DNA from: Phormidesmis priestleyi
Lineage (GTDB): Bacteria; Cyanobacteriota; Cyanobacteriia; Phormidesmidales; Phormidesmidaceae
Direction of reading: 5' to 3'
Assembly: GCA_003242115.1 (NCBI GenBank)
Contig: QBMP01000310.1
Span: forward strand, 1-5,060
Length of the DNA stretch: 5,060 nucleotides
The position numbers and the translations under genes were made by a program. Position 1 is the stretch's first letter; every line of letters begins with the position of its first letter. The notes beneath the pieces are model-generated. The model ran no database searches. It had not been told where the DNA came from and saw only the letters and a list, made by a program, of their open reading frames with translations. This document shows, piece by piece, positions 1 through 4,418 of this stretch.

Positions 1-456
1 GTCATCCGGCATAAACACATGGACAAGTATCTCACCGTAGTCTTGCAGTACCCAGCGGCCTTCGCTCATACCTTCGGTGCGCAGCGGCAGACGACCAAAT
101 TTTTCTTCGGTAGCGCTTGCTACTGCGTTAGCAATAGCCCGCACCTGCACACTTGAAAAACCCGTCACAATCACAAAGTAGTCGGCTAGGTACGAAACAT
201 CGCCCGTTTGCAAAATCGTAATGTTGCCGCCTTTGCGGTCATCAGCAGCATTGGCAATGGCCATCGCTAGCGCCTTCGTGGCTTCATCAACAGGCATTTT
301 GGGCGTATCGGCAGCGCTAGGTCTAATCTCGTCTGCGATTTGCTCGGGGTGTGAATCTGCGGGGTTCATGCCAGTTTTTGGGCCAGTTTTTGGGCCAGTC
401 AATGCTTGCTGCGAAAATAGTTCATCGGGCGAGGTACCTATTGTTTTTTCAGCCAT
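1..456 (-). CDS. rsfS: Ribosomal silencing factor RsfS (Iojap family), C-terminus cut by window edge
   Basis: RsfS binds ribosomal protein uL14 on the 50S subunit and blocks joining with 30S, lowering translation when nutrients are short. Translating the minus strand from ATG at 456 gives 152 residues with no stop to the window edge. The family core begins near residue 57. It shows the KGGNITIL segment (75-82), the DYFVIVTGFSSVQVRAIA block (92-109), and then EG, RWVLQDYG and EILVHVF (128-148). The usual last 15-20 residues (FY.LE.LW-like) lie beyond position 1. The N-terminal 55 residues are a low-complexity extension containing an exact TGPK repeat. The start is uncertain: ATG 456 has no clear Shine-Dalgarno, while an in-frame TTG at 480 lies 11 nt after GGAG and would add eight residues. 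An internal ATG at 369 (residue 30) is also possible. The family call is firm; the start is not. Confidence 0.93.
   Translation of the reverse strand, partial: MAEKTIGTSPDELFSQQALTGPKTGPKTGMNPADSHPEQIADEIRPSAADTPKMPVDEATKALAMAIANAADDRKGGNITILQTGDVSYLADYFVIVTGFSSVQVRAIANAVASATEEKFGRLPLRTEGMSEGRWVLQDYGEILVHVFMPDD
370..399. repeat. 12-bp tandem repeat, 2.5 copies, inside rsfS
   Basis: GCCAGTTTTTGG occurs at 370-381 and 382-393, followed by a half copy GCCAGT at 394-399. On the minus strand it encodes TGPKTGPKTG in the N-terminal extension of RsfS. The copies are identical, so the duplication is probably recent, and it keeps the reading frame because the unit is a multiple of three. Confidence 0.85.
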
Positions 457-577
457 TACTTTTTTAAAGAGATCACTCAAAAGCTCAAATTCTCCAAGTC
501 TCAAAACGACCAGTATCTGTCTTCCCTTTCTATCTTACTGAAAAGCCCCTCATTTATTGCGGCTCTCGTTATGAGGC

Positions 578-605
578 TTGACACAATCAGCTAGGGTTGT
601 AATAT
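578..605 (+). promoter_or_regulatory. Predicted sigma-70-type promoter for the 108-aa membrane protein gene
   Basis: A perfect -35 box TTGACA (578-583) is followed after 16 bp by TAATAT (600-605), which matches TATAAT at four of six positions and is preceded by a TG-containing stretch. The predicted start point is near 612, about 45 nt before the TTG start codon at 658. This is the best promoter-like match seen in the window. No comparably good promoter is seen on the minus strand for rsfS; a TAAGAT box (complement of 532-537) is only a weak candidate. Confidence 0.6.
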
Positions 606-611
606 TTCCTC

Positions 612-629
612 ACAGTGTATTCTCACTGT
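612..629. promoter_or_regulatory. Perfect dyad ACAGTG-N6-CACTGT, candidate operator or leader hairpin
   Basis: ACAGTG (612-617) and CACTGT (624-629) are exact reverse complements separated by TATTCT. The dyad begins at or just past the predicted transcription start of the promoter at 578-605. It could therefore be a repressor site or a small hairpin at the 5' end of the mRNA. No uridine run follows, so it is not a terminator. The binding factor is unknown. Confidence 0.4.
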
Positions 630-657
630 AACCCTTCGCAAATGGAGTGACTGAGCT

Positions 658-984
658 TTGATTATTGGGCTCTTTTTTGGACTGCTGGTAGGCGCGATCG
701 CTGCTGCCATTGTTTACTGGCTAATGCGGCAGCGCCTTGATCGACTGCTAAAAGCTATACAAAATAATCAGCGCCGCCTACAGCAGCTCGAAACCGACCA
801 TGAAACTCGGCTGCGCAGCGCTACCGATCAGCTCCTAACTGACTATGAACGCCAGCTTGCTGAAAAAATTGAATACTACCAAGATGACCAAATCATTCAG
901 AGCGAACTAGCGGCACTGGACTTTGAAACTCGGCTTAACGTGATTGAAACCGCCTATAGCCGTGAGCTAGAAGCCCAATCTTGA
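658..984 (+). CDS. Small membrane-anchored coiled-coil protein, function unknown (108 aa)
   Basis: The product has one N-terminal transmembrane helix (residues about 2-23, rich in G, A, L and I). A basic stop-transfer patch MRQRLDR follows, and then a long charged, Q- and E-rich helical stretch to the end that is very likely a coiled coil. The positive-inside rule puts the C-terminal part in the cytoplasm. The start is a TTG: an in-frame TGA at 652-654 excludes anything further upstream, and GGAG at 644-647 sits 10 nt before it. This anchor-plus-coiled-coil layout recalls the N-terminus of RNase Y and small envelope scaffolds such as ZapG/YhcB, but no sequence motif ties it to either. The gene follows a good promoter and lies 130 nt ahead of the peptidyl-prolyl isomerase on the same strand. 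A real gene is likely; its function is not recognisable. Confidence 0.75.
   Translation: MIIGLFFGLLVGAIAAAIVYWLMRQRLDRLLKAIQNNQRRLQQLETDHETRLRSATDQLLTDYERQLAEKIEYYQDDQIIQSELAALDFETRLNVIETAYSRELEAQS
694..701. repeat. HIP1 octamer GCGATCGC (first of five in the window)
   Basis: Perfect GCGATCGC palindromes lie at 694-701, 2027-2034, 2247-2254, 2429-2436 and 3884-3891. HIP1 is strongly over-represented in many cyanobacterial genomes; chance alone would give about 0.1 copies in a window this size. Three copies are inside sdhC, one is in the 108-aa gene and one is in the minus-strand membrane protein gene. None was seen in the toxin-antitoxin pair or in the part of sdhA visible here. Confidence 0.9.
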
Positions 985-1074
985 GTTTGTAGAGGAGCTA
1001 GTCTCGCCTGAAGAATGTCTGAAGCAAATATTTTTTAGGCGAATATTTTTCCGCCGTGGTTTTCCGCGCAACGT

Positions 1075-1080
1075 TAGAAT
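1075..1080 (+). promoter_or_regulatory. Possible -10 box for the peptidyl-prolyl isomerase gene
   Basis: TAGAAT at 1075-1080 resembles a -10 element and would start transcription near 1087, about 28 nt before the chosen ATG at 1115. No good -35 is seen at 16-18 bp upstream, so this is a weak call. If correct, the upstream in-frame ATG at 1079 would not be in the transcript. Confidence 0.25.
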
Positions 1081-1114
1081 GGCAACCGGCTACCTATTTT
1101 TTAGAGGCGACGCT

Positions 1115-1534
1115 ATGACCCATGCAATTATGGAAACCAATAAAGGCACTATCAACCTGGAACTATTCGATCAAGATGCTCCTGGCACCGTTGAAAACTT
1201 CGTCAAGCTTTCTAAAGACGGTTTTTACGACGACCTCAGCTTTCACCGAGTAATTCCCAACTTTATGGTTCAAGGCGGCTGCCCCAGTGGCACAGGTACC
1301 GGCGGCCCCGGCTACAAAATCAAGTGCGAAATCAATCCTAATAAGCATGAAGCCGGAACGCTTTCAATGGCTCATGCCGGTAAAGATACGGGCGGCAGTC
1401 AGTTCTTCATTTGCCATGAAGCGCAGCCCCACTTAGACGGCATTCACACCGTTTTTGGCAAAACAGAAGACATGGATGTGGTCAATGCCATTAAAAAAGG
1501 CGACAAAATTGTGACTGTCACTATCGAAGACTAA
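1115..1534 (+). CDS. Cyclophilin-type peptidyl-prolyl cis-trans isomerase, cytoplasmic, 139 aa
   Basis: The enzyme speeds cis-trans isomerisation of Xaa-Pro bonds during protein folding. The whole product is one cyclophilin domain of 139 residues, shorter than E. coli PpiB (about 164), with no signal peptide. Active-site landmarks are [13 protein letters not shown] (43-55), supplying the catalytic Arg45 with Phe50, Met51 and Gln53, GGSQFFI (93-99), and [10 protein letters not shown] (106-115) with His111. The position of the human cyclophilin A tryptophan that governs cyclosporin binding is His106 here, so drug sensitivity is expected to be low, as in many bacterial forms. ATG 1115 was chosen because AGAGG (1103-1107) precedes it by 7 nt and the family N-terminus begins there. 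An in-frame ATG at 1079 would add twelve residues but lacks a binding site. The gene ends ahead of an intrinsic terminator. The family is certain; the exact paralogue name is not. Confidence 0.96.
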   Translation: MTHAIMETNKGTINLELFDQDAPGTVENFVKLSKDGFYDDLSFHRVIPNFMVQGGCPSGTGTGGPGYKIKCEINPNKHEAGTLSMAHAGKDTGGSQFFICHEAQPHLDGIHTVFGKTEDMDVVNAIKKGDKIVTVTIED

Positions 1535-1553
1535 AGCCTTTAAGCTGGCTTTT
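1533..1553 (+). terminator. Weak hairpin overlapping the isomerase stop codon
   Basis: AAAGCC (1533-1538) pairs with GGCTTT (1547-1552) around an 8-nt loop and is followed by one more T. The stem has only three GC pairs, so this is at best a partial terminator ahead of the stronger one at 1638-1673. Confidence 0.25.
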
Positions 1554-1637
1554 GAAGCCTGACTTTTTGACGGATTATTGAGCACATATGGCTCAAGGTT
1601 CAGGAAAGAAACCGTTGAACTTGAGATTAACTCATTT

Positions 1638-1673
1638 GCCCAGGACTACTTAAATAGCTGCTCCTGGGCTTTT
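1638..1673 (+). terminator. Intrinsic terminator after the peptidyl-prolyl isomerase gene
   Basis: GCCCAGGA (1638-1645) and TCCTGGGC (1662-1669) form a perfect 8-bp, GC-rich stem with a 16-nt loop, followed directly by TTTT (1670-1673). It lies about 100 nt past the isomerase stop codon and separates that gene from sdhC. The rest of the gap up to 1798 shows no clear promoter. A small TTCTG-AAAA-CAGAA hairpin (1772-1785) sits 13 nt ahead of the sdhC start. Confidence 0.7.
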
Positions 1674-1798
1674 GGGTTCAAAATCTCTTAGATCGAATAC
1701 GTAAGCGATTTAATCGGTTTAGTCGGCAAGTAAAACTTAGAACAGGCAACAACATTGTGTCCTCTATCAAATTCTGAAAACAGAAACTATTAAACCTA

Positions 1799-2488
1799 AT
1801 GGTTGCGCCCCCAGAGTCAGAATCCACCGGAATTATCGGTTTTTATCAATCGCCGATTGGCAAGAAAATATTGACGGGGCTGACGGGGTTAGGGCTGGTG
1901 AGCTTTGTGGTAATTCATTTGCTGAGTAATTTGACGCTGTTTGTTAGCGCTGAGGCTTATAACAATCTGGCGTATGTGATTGAGCGGCTAGGGCCAGTGA
2001 CTTATGCAATTGAGATTGGGCTGGTAGCGATCGCGCTTCTCCACACCACCATCGGCCTCAAAATCTACATCGGCAAGCGGCAGGCTCGCCCCGTGAGCTA
2101 TACAGAATATGTCTCAGCCGGGGAGCCGAGCCGTCAAACGCTCAGCTCTCGAACCATGATTGTCTCAGGGCTGATACTAGCGGTGTTTTTGGTCGTGCAT
2201 TTAGCGACCTTTAAGTTTGGCACCTACTATTCTCTACCCGAATCGGGCGATCGCGATTTAGCTCGGCTGGTGTTTGAAACCTTTCACAAACCGGGCTATA
2301 CCGCTGGCTATGTGCTGGTTTTTTCAGTGCTGGGGCTGCATTTACGGCACGGAATTTGGAGCGCTTGGCAGTCGTTAGGCGTTGCCACTCGGCCTGGAAT
2401 GGTGGCGGTAAATGCAGGGGTGGCTGGGGCGATCGCGCTGGGCTTCATTGGCCTACCCGTGGCAATTTACTTCGGTCTAATCGGCTGA
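1799..2488 (+). CDS. sdhC: Succinate dehydrogenase/fumarate reductase cytochrome b558 subunit (SdhC), dihaem five-helix type
   Basis: This is the membrane anchor of complex II. It holds two b haems, passes electrons between the iron-sulfur subunit and quinone, and docks SdhA/SdhB to the membrane. The 229 residues contain five hydrophobic helices at about 25-48, 68-91, 118-138, 168-190 and 203-228. That is the single-polypeptide anchor of the Bacillus/Bacteroides type, not the separate SdhC and SdhD of E. coli. Aligned by eye to Bacillus subtilis SdhC, the four haem-ligand histidines fall at His40 (VVIHLLSN), His82 (ALLHTTIG), His134 (LVVHLATF) and His181 (GLHLRHGIWS); a further histidine sits at 184. 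The length is slightly above the Bacillus protein because of a longer N-terminus. ATG 1799 is preceded by AT-rich sequence with no Shine-Dalgarno, which is common in cyanobacteria. The matching flavoprotein starts 1.9 kb downstream, not next door, and a terminator follows this gene. Confidence 0.95.
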   Translation: MVAPPESESTGIIGFYQSPIGKKILTGLTGLGLVSFVVIHLLSNLTLFVSAEAYNNLAYVIERLGPVTYAIEIGLVAIALLHTTIGLKIYIGKRQARPVSYTEYVSAGEPSRQTLSSRTMIVSGLILAVFLVVHLATFKFGTYYSLPESGDRDLARLVFETFHKPGYTAGYVLVFSVLGLHLRHGIWSAWQSLGVATRPGMVAVNAGVAGAIALGFIGLPVAIYFGLIG

Positions 2489-2541
2489 CGTTTGCGCTCA
2501 CTGAACACAAACAATGCTAGCGCTGGCACGTCAATCGATCA

Positions 2542-2673
2542 TCAGTGGTGCTTCAGTGCAGCGTAGCTTTTACGTTGCGGATTTTGCATAACTGCAACGT
2601 TTTTATTGATCAGGCGATCACAAAATTCGAGCAGGGTAAGAACGTCCTCCATTTTCTGAATATAGCTGGTCAT
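2542..2673 (-). CDS. Possible 43-aa small protein, unrecognised
   Basis: An ATG at 2673 opens 43 codons to a TGA at 2542-2544. The product is mildly basic at the end and helix-like at the start (MTSYIQKMEDVLTLLEF), with two cysteine-free ends and no membrane segment. An in-frame TAA directly before the ATG fixes the start. The only ribosome-binding candidate is a weak TTGAGAA. It lies downstream of the toxin gene on the same strand and overlaps, antisense, the predicted sdhC terminator. It could be a real small gene, the leftover end of a decayed gene, or chance. I do not recognise the family. Confidence 0.3.
   Translation of the reverse strand: MTSYIQKMEDVLTLLEFCDRLINKNVAVMQNPQRKSYAALKHH
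2572..2604 (+). terminator. Predicted intrinsic terminator of sdhC
   Basis: ACGTTGC (2572-2578) and GCAACGT (2594-2600) form a perfect 7-bp stem around a 15-nt loop. The run from 2600 to 2604 is five Ts, the first of them in the stem. It lies 84 nt past the sdhC stop. The T run is only on the plus-strand side, so it acts rightward. If it works, sdhC is not co-transcribed with sdhA. Confidence 0.55.
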
Positions 2674-2794
2674 TTATTCTCAAACGCTATCTAGAAGCGG
2701 TAAACGCTTAGGAGCATAGCTGAGTCGCCGCAAAGAACCCTTGGCTGCTGTGGGTCATTCTTGGTTGTTCGACTCCAACGCAGTTATGGGGAGC

Positions 2795-3250
2795 TCAACT
2801 TGCCAAAACAATATTTTGCCATAACTCAGCTACGGCAAATCTGGACAAGTGACCTACATTCGTTGTCGCAATGATGACATCTGAAGCTTCTAAGGTCATT
2901 GCTTGAGCTACTAGAATCATATCACCATCAATTGTTTTATCACCGGCTGTCGGTTGTCCTTGTTGACGAGCTTGTGCCCAAAATTTCGCAGCTTGGCGCA
3001 TTGCAACCGTTGTCAGTGGCAGATACTCAAGAAGGTTGATTAAATCATCCAAACGCGCTAAGCCTTCTATTTTACAAGCCCGCAATAGTTCACGCCGAAC
3101 TTCATAGTCTGCGATCTCCGGAATAATAGCGCGATTACCTGACATAACTTGAGCTTGGAGCCATTGAGCGCAAGCAATGCTTTCAACAGATAGCTTTGGA
3201 TTTGTGACAAGACCTAATGGCCCAGAGTCTAAAATAATGACTCGGCTCAC
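2795..3250 (-). CDS. PIN-domain ribonuclease toxin (VapC-like), 151 aa
   Basis: PIN-domain toxins are Mg-dependent RNases held inactive by a cognate antitoxin. The expected acidic residues are visible: Asp8 in VIILDSG, Glu50 in ADYEVRRE, Asp108/Asp110 in IDGDMILVAQA, and the TTNVGHLSRF stretch (129-138) where PIN proteins carry the TxN/D motif. Length and order fit a full, undamaged domain. The start was set at GTG 3250: its GTGA overlaps the antitoxin stop by 4 nt, and GAAGGG lies 9 nt upstream. A TTG at 3253, one codon earlier, is the alternative. The gene is downstream of, and translationally coupled to, the antitoxin, the usual order for such pairs. The target RNA cannot be told from sequence. 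Its low-GC codon use differs from sdhC and sdhA, which suggests acquisition as a module. Confidence 0.9.
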   Translation of the reverse strand: MSRVIILDSGPLGLVTNPKLSVESIACAQWLQAQVMSGNRAIIPEIADYEVRRELLRACKIEGLARLDDLINLLEYLPLTTVAMRQAAKFWAQARQQGQPTAGDKTIDGDMILVAQAMTLEASDVIIATTNVGHLSRFAVAELWQNIVLAS

Positions 3251-3531
3251 CAAGTTATGCCCTTCATTTCAACTGGGAATAGCTCTCGCTCAGACCACCG
3301 GTCACTATCTAAGGCGTGAAGCAAATACTGGCCTGTCTCTTGTTGCTCCTTCGAGTCCCCATTATCAATCCAAGACTGAATCAAGTTAGCGGCTTCAGCT
3401 TGCTTATGCTTCAACGAAATAGAGCTGTTCAAAAGTTGTAGTGCTAAAGCTTCTACTGAAATCCCGTGCTGATCGGCTTCCTGTAAAAGATATTGCTGTA
3501 GCTCCAGTGGCAGGTCAAGGGTTAGTGTCAT
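3247..3531 (-). CDS. Antitoxin partner of the PIN toxin, 94 aa, small acidic helical protein
   Basis: The gene sits directly before the PIN toxin and overlaps it by 4 nt, so its role as antitoxin rests mainly on position. The N-terminus (MTLTLDLPLELQQYL, then DQHGISVEALALQLL) reads like a short beta strand and two helices, as in ribbon-helix-helix antitoxins such as CopG-like proteins, which bind DNA as dimers. The C-terminal half (LIQSWIDNGD.KEQQETGQYL, ending LFPVEMKGITW) is acidic and aromatic and could wrap the toxin. I recognise the pattern as a family common in cyanobacteria beside PIN proteins, but cannot give a formal name. ATG 3531 was chosen because AGGG (complement of 3538-3541) precedes it by 6 nt; the TTG at 3534 is less likely. 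A dyad upstream may be its operator. Confidence 0.82.
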   Translation of the reverse strand: MTLTLDLPLELQQYLLQEADQHGISVEALALQLLNSSISLKHKQAEAANLIQSWIDNGDSKEQQETGQYLLHALDSDRWSERELFPVEMKGITW

Positions 3532-3550
3532 CAATTTCCCTAGAGGTACT

Positions 3551-3606
3551 CTTATATTTTAACCCTGTGCAGTTAAGAAATTGGCGGGTTCCAAACCTGA
3601 CTGCAC
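3551..3606 (-). promoter_or_regulatory. Candidate promoter/operator of the toxin-antitoxin pair
   Basis: GTGCAGT (3567-3573) and ACTGCAC (3600-3606) form a perfect 7-bp inverted repeat with a 26-nt spacer. Inside it lies a smaller dyad, GGTT (3587-3590) with AACC (3594-3597). Reading leftward, a TATAAG box (complement of 3551-3556) follows about 10 bp past the inner arm and lies 20 nt before the antitoxin ATG. Toxin-antitoxin operons usually repress themselves through dyads at this place, so an operator is a fair inference. No convincing -35 is seen, and no T run follows the hairpin. Confidence 0.4.
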
Positions 3607-3625
3607 TGTCCCGTTATGAAAAGGC

Positions 3626-4027
3626 TTACCCTTTTGATATCCGAATAATTCCGGCTTCTAACATGCTCACATAAAATGATTCATCTTCTAGCGTAGCCTC
3701 CAGCACAAATTCTGCTGCGCTCTTCTGGGTTGCAGGCATCACGATTACAGCTAAGATGATGCCTCCTACACAGTAGTACCAAGGTAACCAAATCAGTGAA
3801 ATAATACCGGCAATAGGCAGTAAGCAGCCAATGTTTTTCCAGAATGAATGAGCTGCCTTGCGTCCACTCCCAATCCTTGAATCGCGATCGCAGATATGCA
3901 TAGCTGCGGATTTATCCACTTGAACTCTAATTGAGCCCTTCCTATACATATCGATAAATTCGCCATGATTCATAATGTCGCTCATAAACTTAACTATATA
4001 TTCAACGTCAAATTTGCTGGATAACAC
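3626..4027 (-). CDS. Unrecognised membrane protein with two transmembrane helices, 133 aa
   Basis: I do not recognise a family. The N-terminal 60 residues are polar and include a stretch that looks structured (FIDMYRKGSIRVQVDKSAAM). A hydrophobic hairpin follows at about 66-82 and 84-98, and then a 35-residue acidic tail (SAAEFVLEATLEDESFYVSML) ending in GIIRISKG. Both ends are therefore predicted on the same side of the membrane, probably the cytoplasm. The start is uncertain: GTG 4027 is the first start in the open frame, bounded by an upstream in-frame TGA, but AGG touches it too closely to serve as a binding site. ATG 3985 (residue 15) is an alternative with none either. A HIP1 site at 3884-3891 suggests residence in a cyanobacterial genome. 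It lies upstream of the toxin-antitoxin pair on the same strand and diverges from sdhA. Confidence 0.6.
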   Translation of the reverse strand: MLSSKFDVEYIVKFMSDIMNHGEFIDMYRKGSIRVQVDKSAAMHICDRDSRIGSGRKAAHSFWKNIGCLLPIAGIISLIWLPWYYCVGGIILAVIVMPATQKSAAEFVLEATLEDESFYVSMLEAGIIRISKG

Positions 4028-4197
4028 CCTAAATTTTCATCTGAAGCTAGCACTTTTAGGAATAACACCCCCTATTCTCACAACTTTTATATCATTTTTA
4101 CTGATAAGTCCGTAGAAGCAGGGTGCTTATCCGTCATCTTCGCGGACTTAAGTATGGGTACAGGTGCTTATCTAGTGTTTTTGACGGATAAACATCC
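4019..4197. repeat. Cluster of degenerate GGATAA(R)CACCC motifs in both orientations
   Basis: Five related sites are visible in 180 bp. On the plus strand they are GGATAACACCC (4019-4029), GGAATAACACCC (4059-4070) and GGATAAACATCC (4186-4197). On the minus strand they are GGATAAGCACCC (4121-4132) and AGATAAGCACCT (4162-4173). A looser sixth, TGATAAGTCC, is at 4102-4111. The best pair extends to TGACGGATAARCAYCC, 16 bp with two differences, facing in opposite directions (4121-4136 and 4182-4197). The gap has no gene and separates two divergent genes. The first copy overlaps the proposed GTG start of the minus-strand membrane protein. Roles as regulator sites or as the remains of a small mobile element are both open. 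Confidence 0.55.
4105..4150. repeat. Long imperfect hairpin in the sdhA upstream region
   Basis: TAAGTCCG (4105-4112) pairs with CGGACTTA (4143-4150). The helix continues after a small bulge with GAAG (4115-4118) against CTTC (4138-4141), giving 12 pairs. It overlaps the motif cluster, so it competes with the other foldings there, including the 10-bp pair at 4127-4136 and 4182-4191. Confidence 0.4.
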
Positions 4198-4330
4198 AAA
4201 TGTCGAACTCATACAGCAATCAGTATGTCGTCATTGAAGTCATGTCATCTACAAGCTATTTCCATCACATCGTCAACGAAATGCACCTCAAAACATACAC
4301 CACTCGATTGCGAAACTTCCGCCCGACAAT

Positions 4331-4404
4331 CTGATAGCGTTTGATACCGCTAATCAGCTACGTCCGTCGCGCCTTAGGGTTACTCTTTAAATGAGCGTTA
4401 ACCC
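4331..4404 (+). promoter_or_regulatory. Two potential hairpins in the sdhA leader
   Basis: The first is CTGATAGCG (4331-4339) with CGCTAATCAG (4348-4357), nine pairs with one bulged A. The second is GGGTTACTC (4377-4385) with GAG-CGT-TAACCC (4393-4404), nine pairs with a 3-nt bulge, ending 14 nt before the sdhA ATG. Neither is followed by a T run, so they are not terminators. They could shape ribosome access, but no known riboswitch is recognised. The stretch 4200-4330 otherwise holds nothing I can support, and no clear sdhA promoter was found. Confidence 0.3.
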
Positions 4405-4418
4405 GATGTAAAGAAGCT

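Noticed and set aside
221..541. Plus-strand open frame of 106 codons
   Set aside because: It lies antisense to rsfS, whose product is clearly recognisable; the plus-strand translation is low-complexity and has no family resemblance.
971..1114. Open frame upstream of and in frame with the isomerase, which could mean a frameshifted extension of the 108-aa protein or a longer isomerase
   Set aside because: It is only about 48 codons long, the isomerase has a good ribosome-binding site at its own ATG, and the stretch between the genes carries AT-rich runs and a -10-like box typical of non-coding DNA.
1163..1348. Minus-strand open frame of 61 codons inside the isomerase gene
   Set aside because: It is fully antisense to a firmly identified cyclophilin and has no independent support.
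3177..3389. Plus-strand frame across the toxin-antitoxin junction
   Set aside because: It is antisense to both genes of a well-supported pair and lacks a ribosome-binding site.
3441..3674. Plus-strand frame of 77 codons over the antitoxin start and promoter
   Set aside because: It overlaps the antitoxin gene and the dyad region antisense, and its composition does not look like a folded protein.
4121..4191. CRISPR-like or attachment-site interpretation of the repeats
   Set aside because: The copies are short, degenerate, unevenly spaced and in mixed orientation, and no cas gene, integrase or tRNA gene is present in the window.
4200..4334. Plus-strand ATG frame of 44 codons in the sdhA upstream gap
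   Set aside because: There is no ribosome-binding site and the composition is rich in S, T, N and H with no recognisable pattern; its end overlaps the leader hairpin. A chance open frame is more likely.
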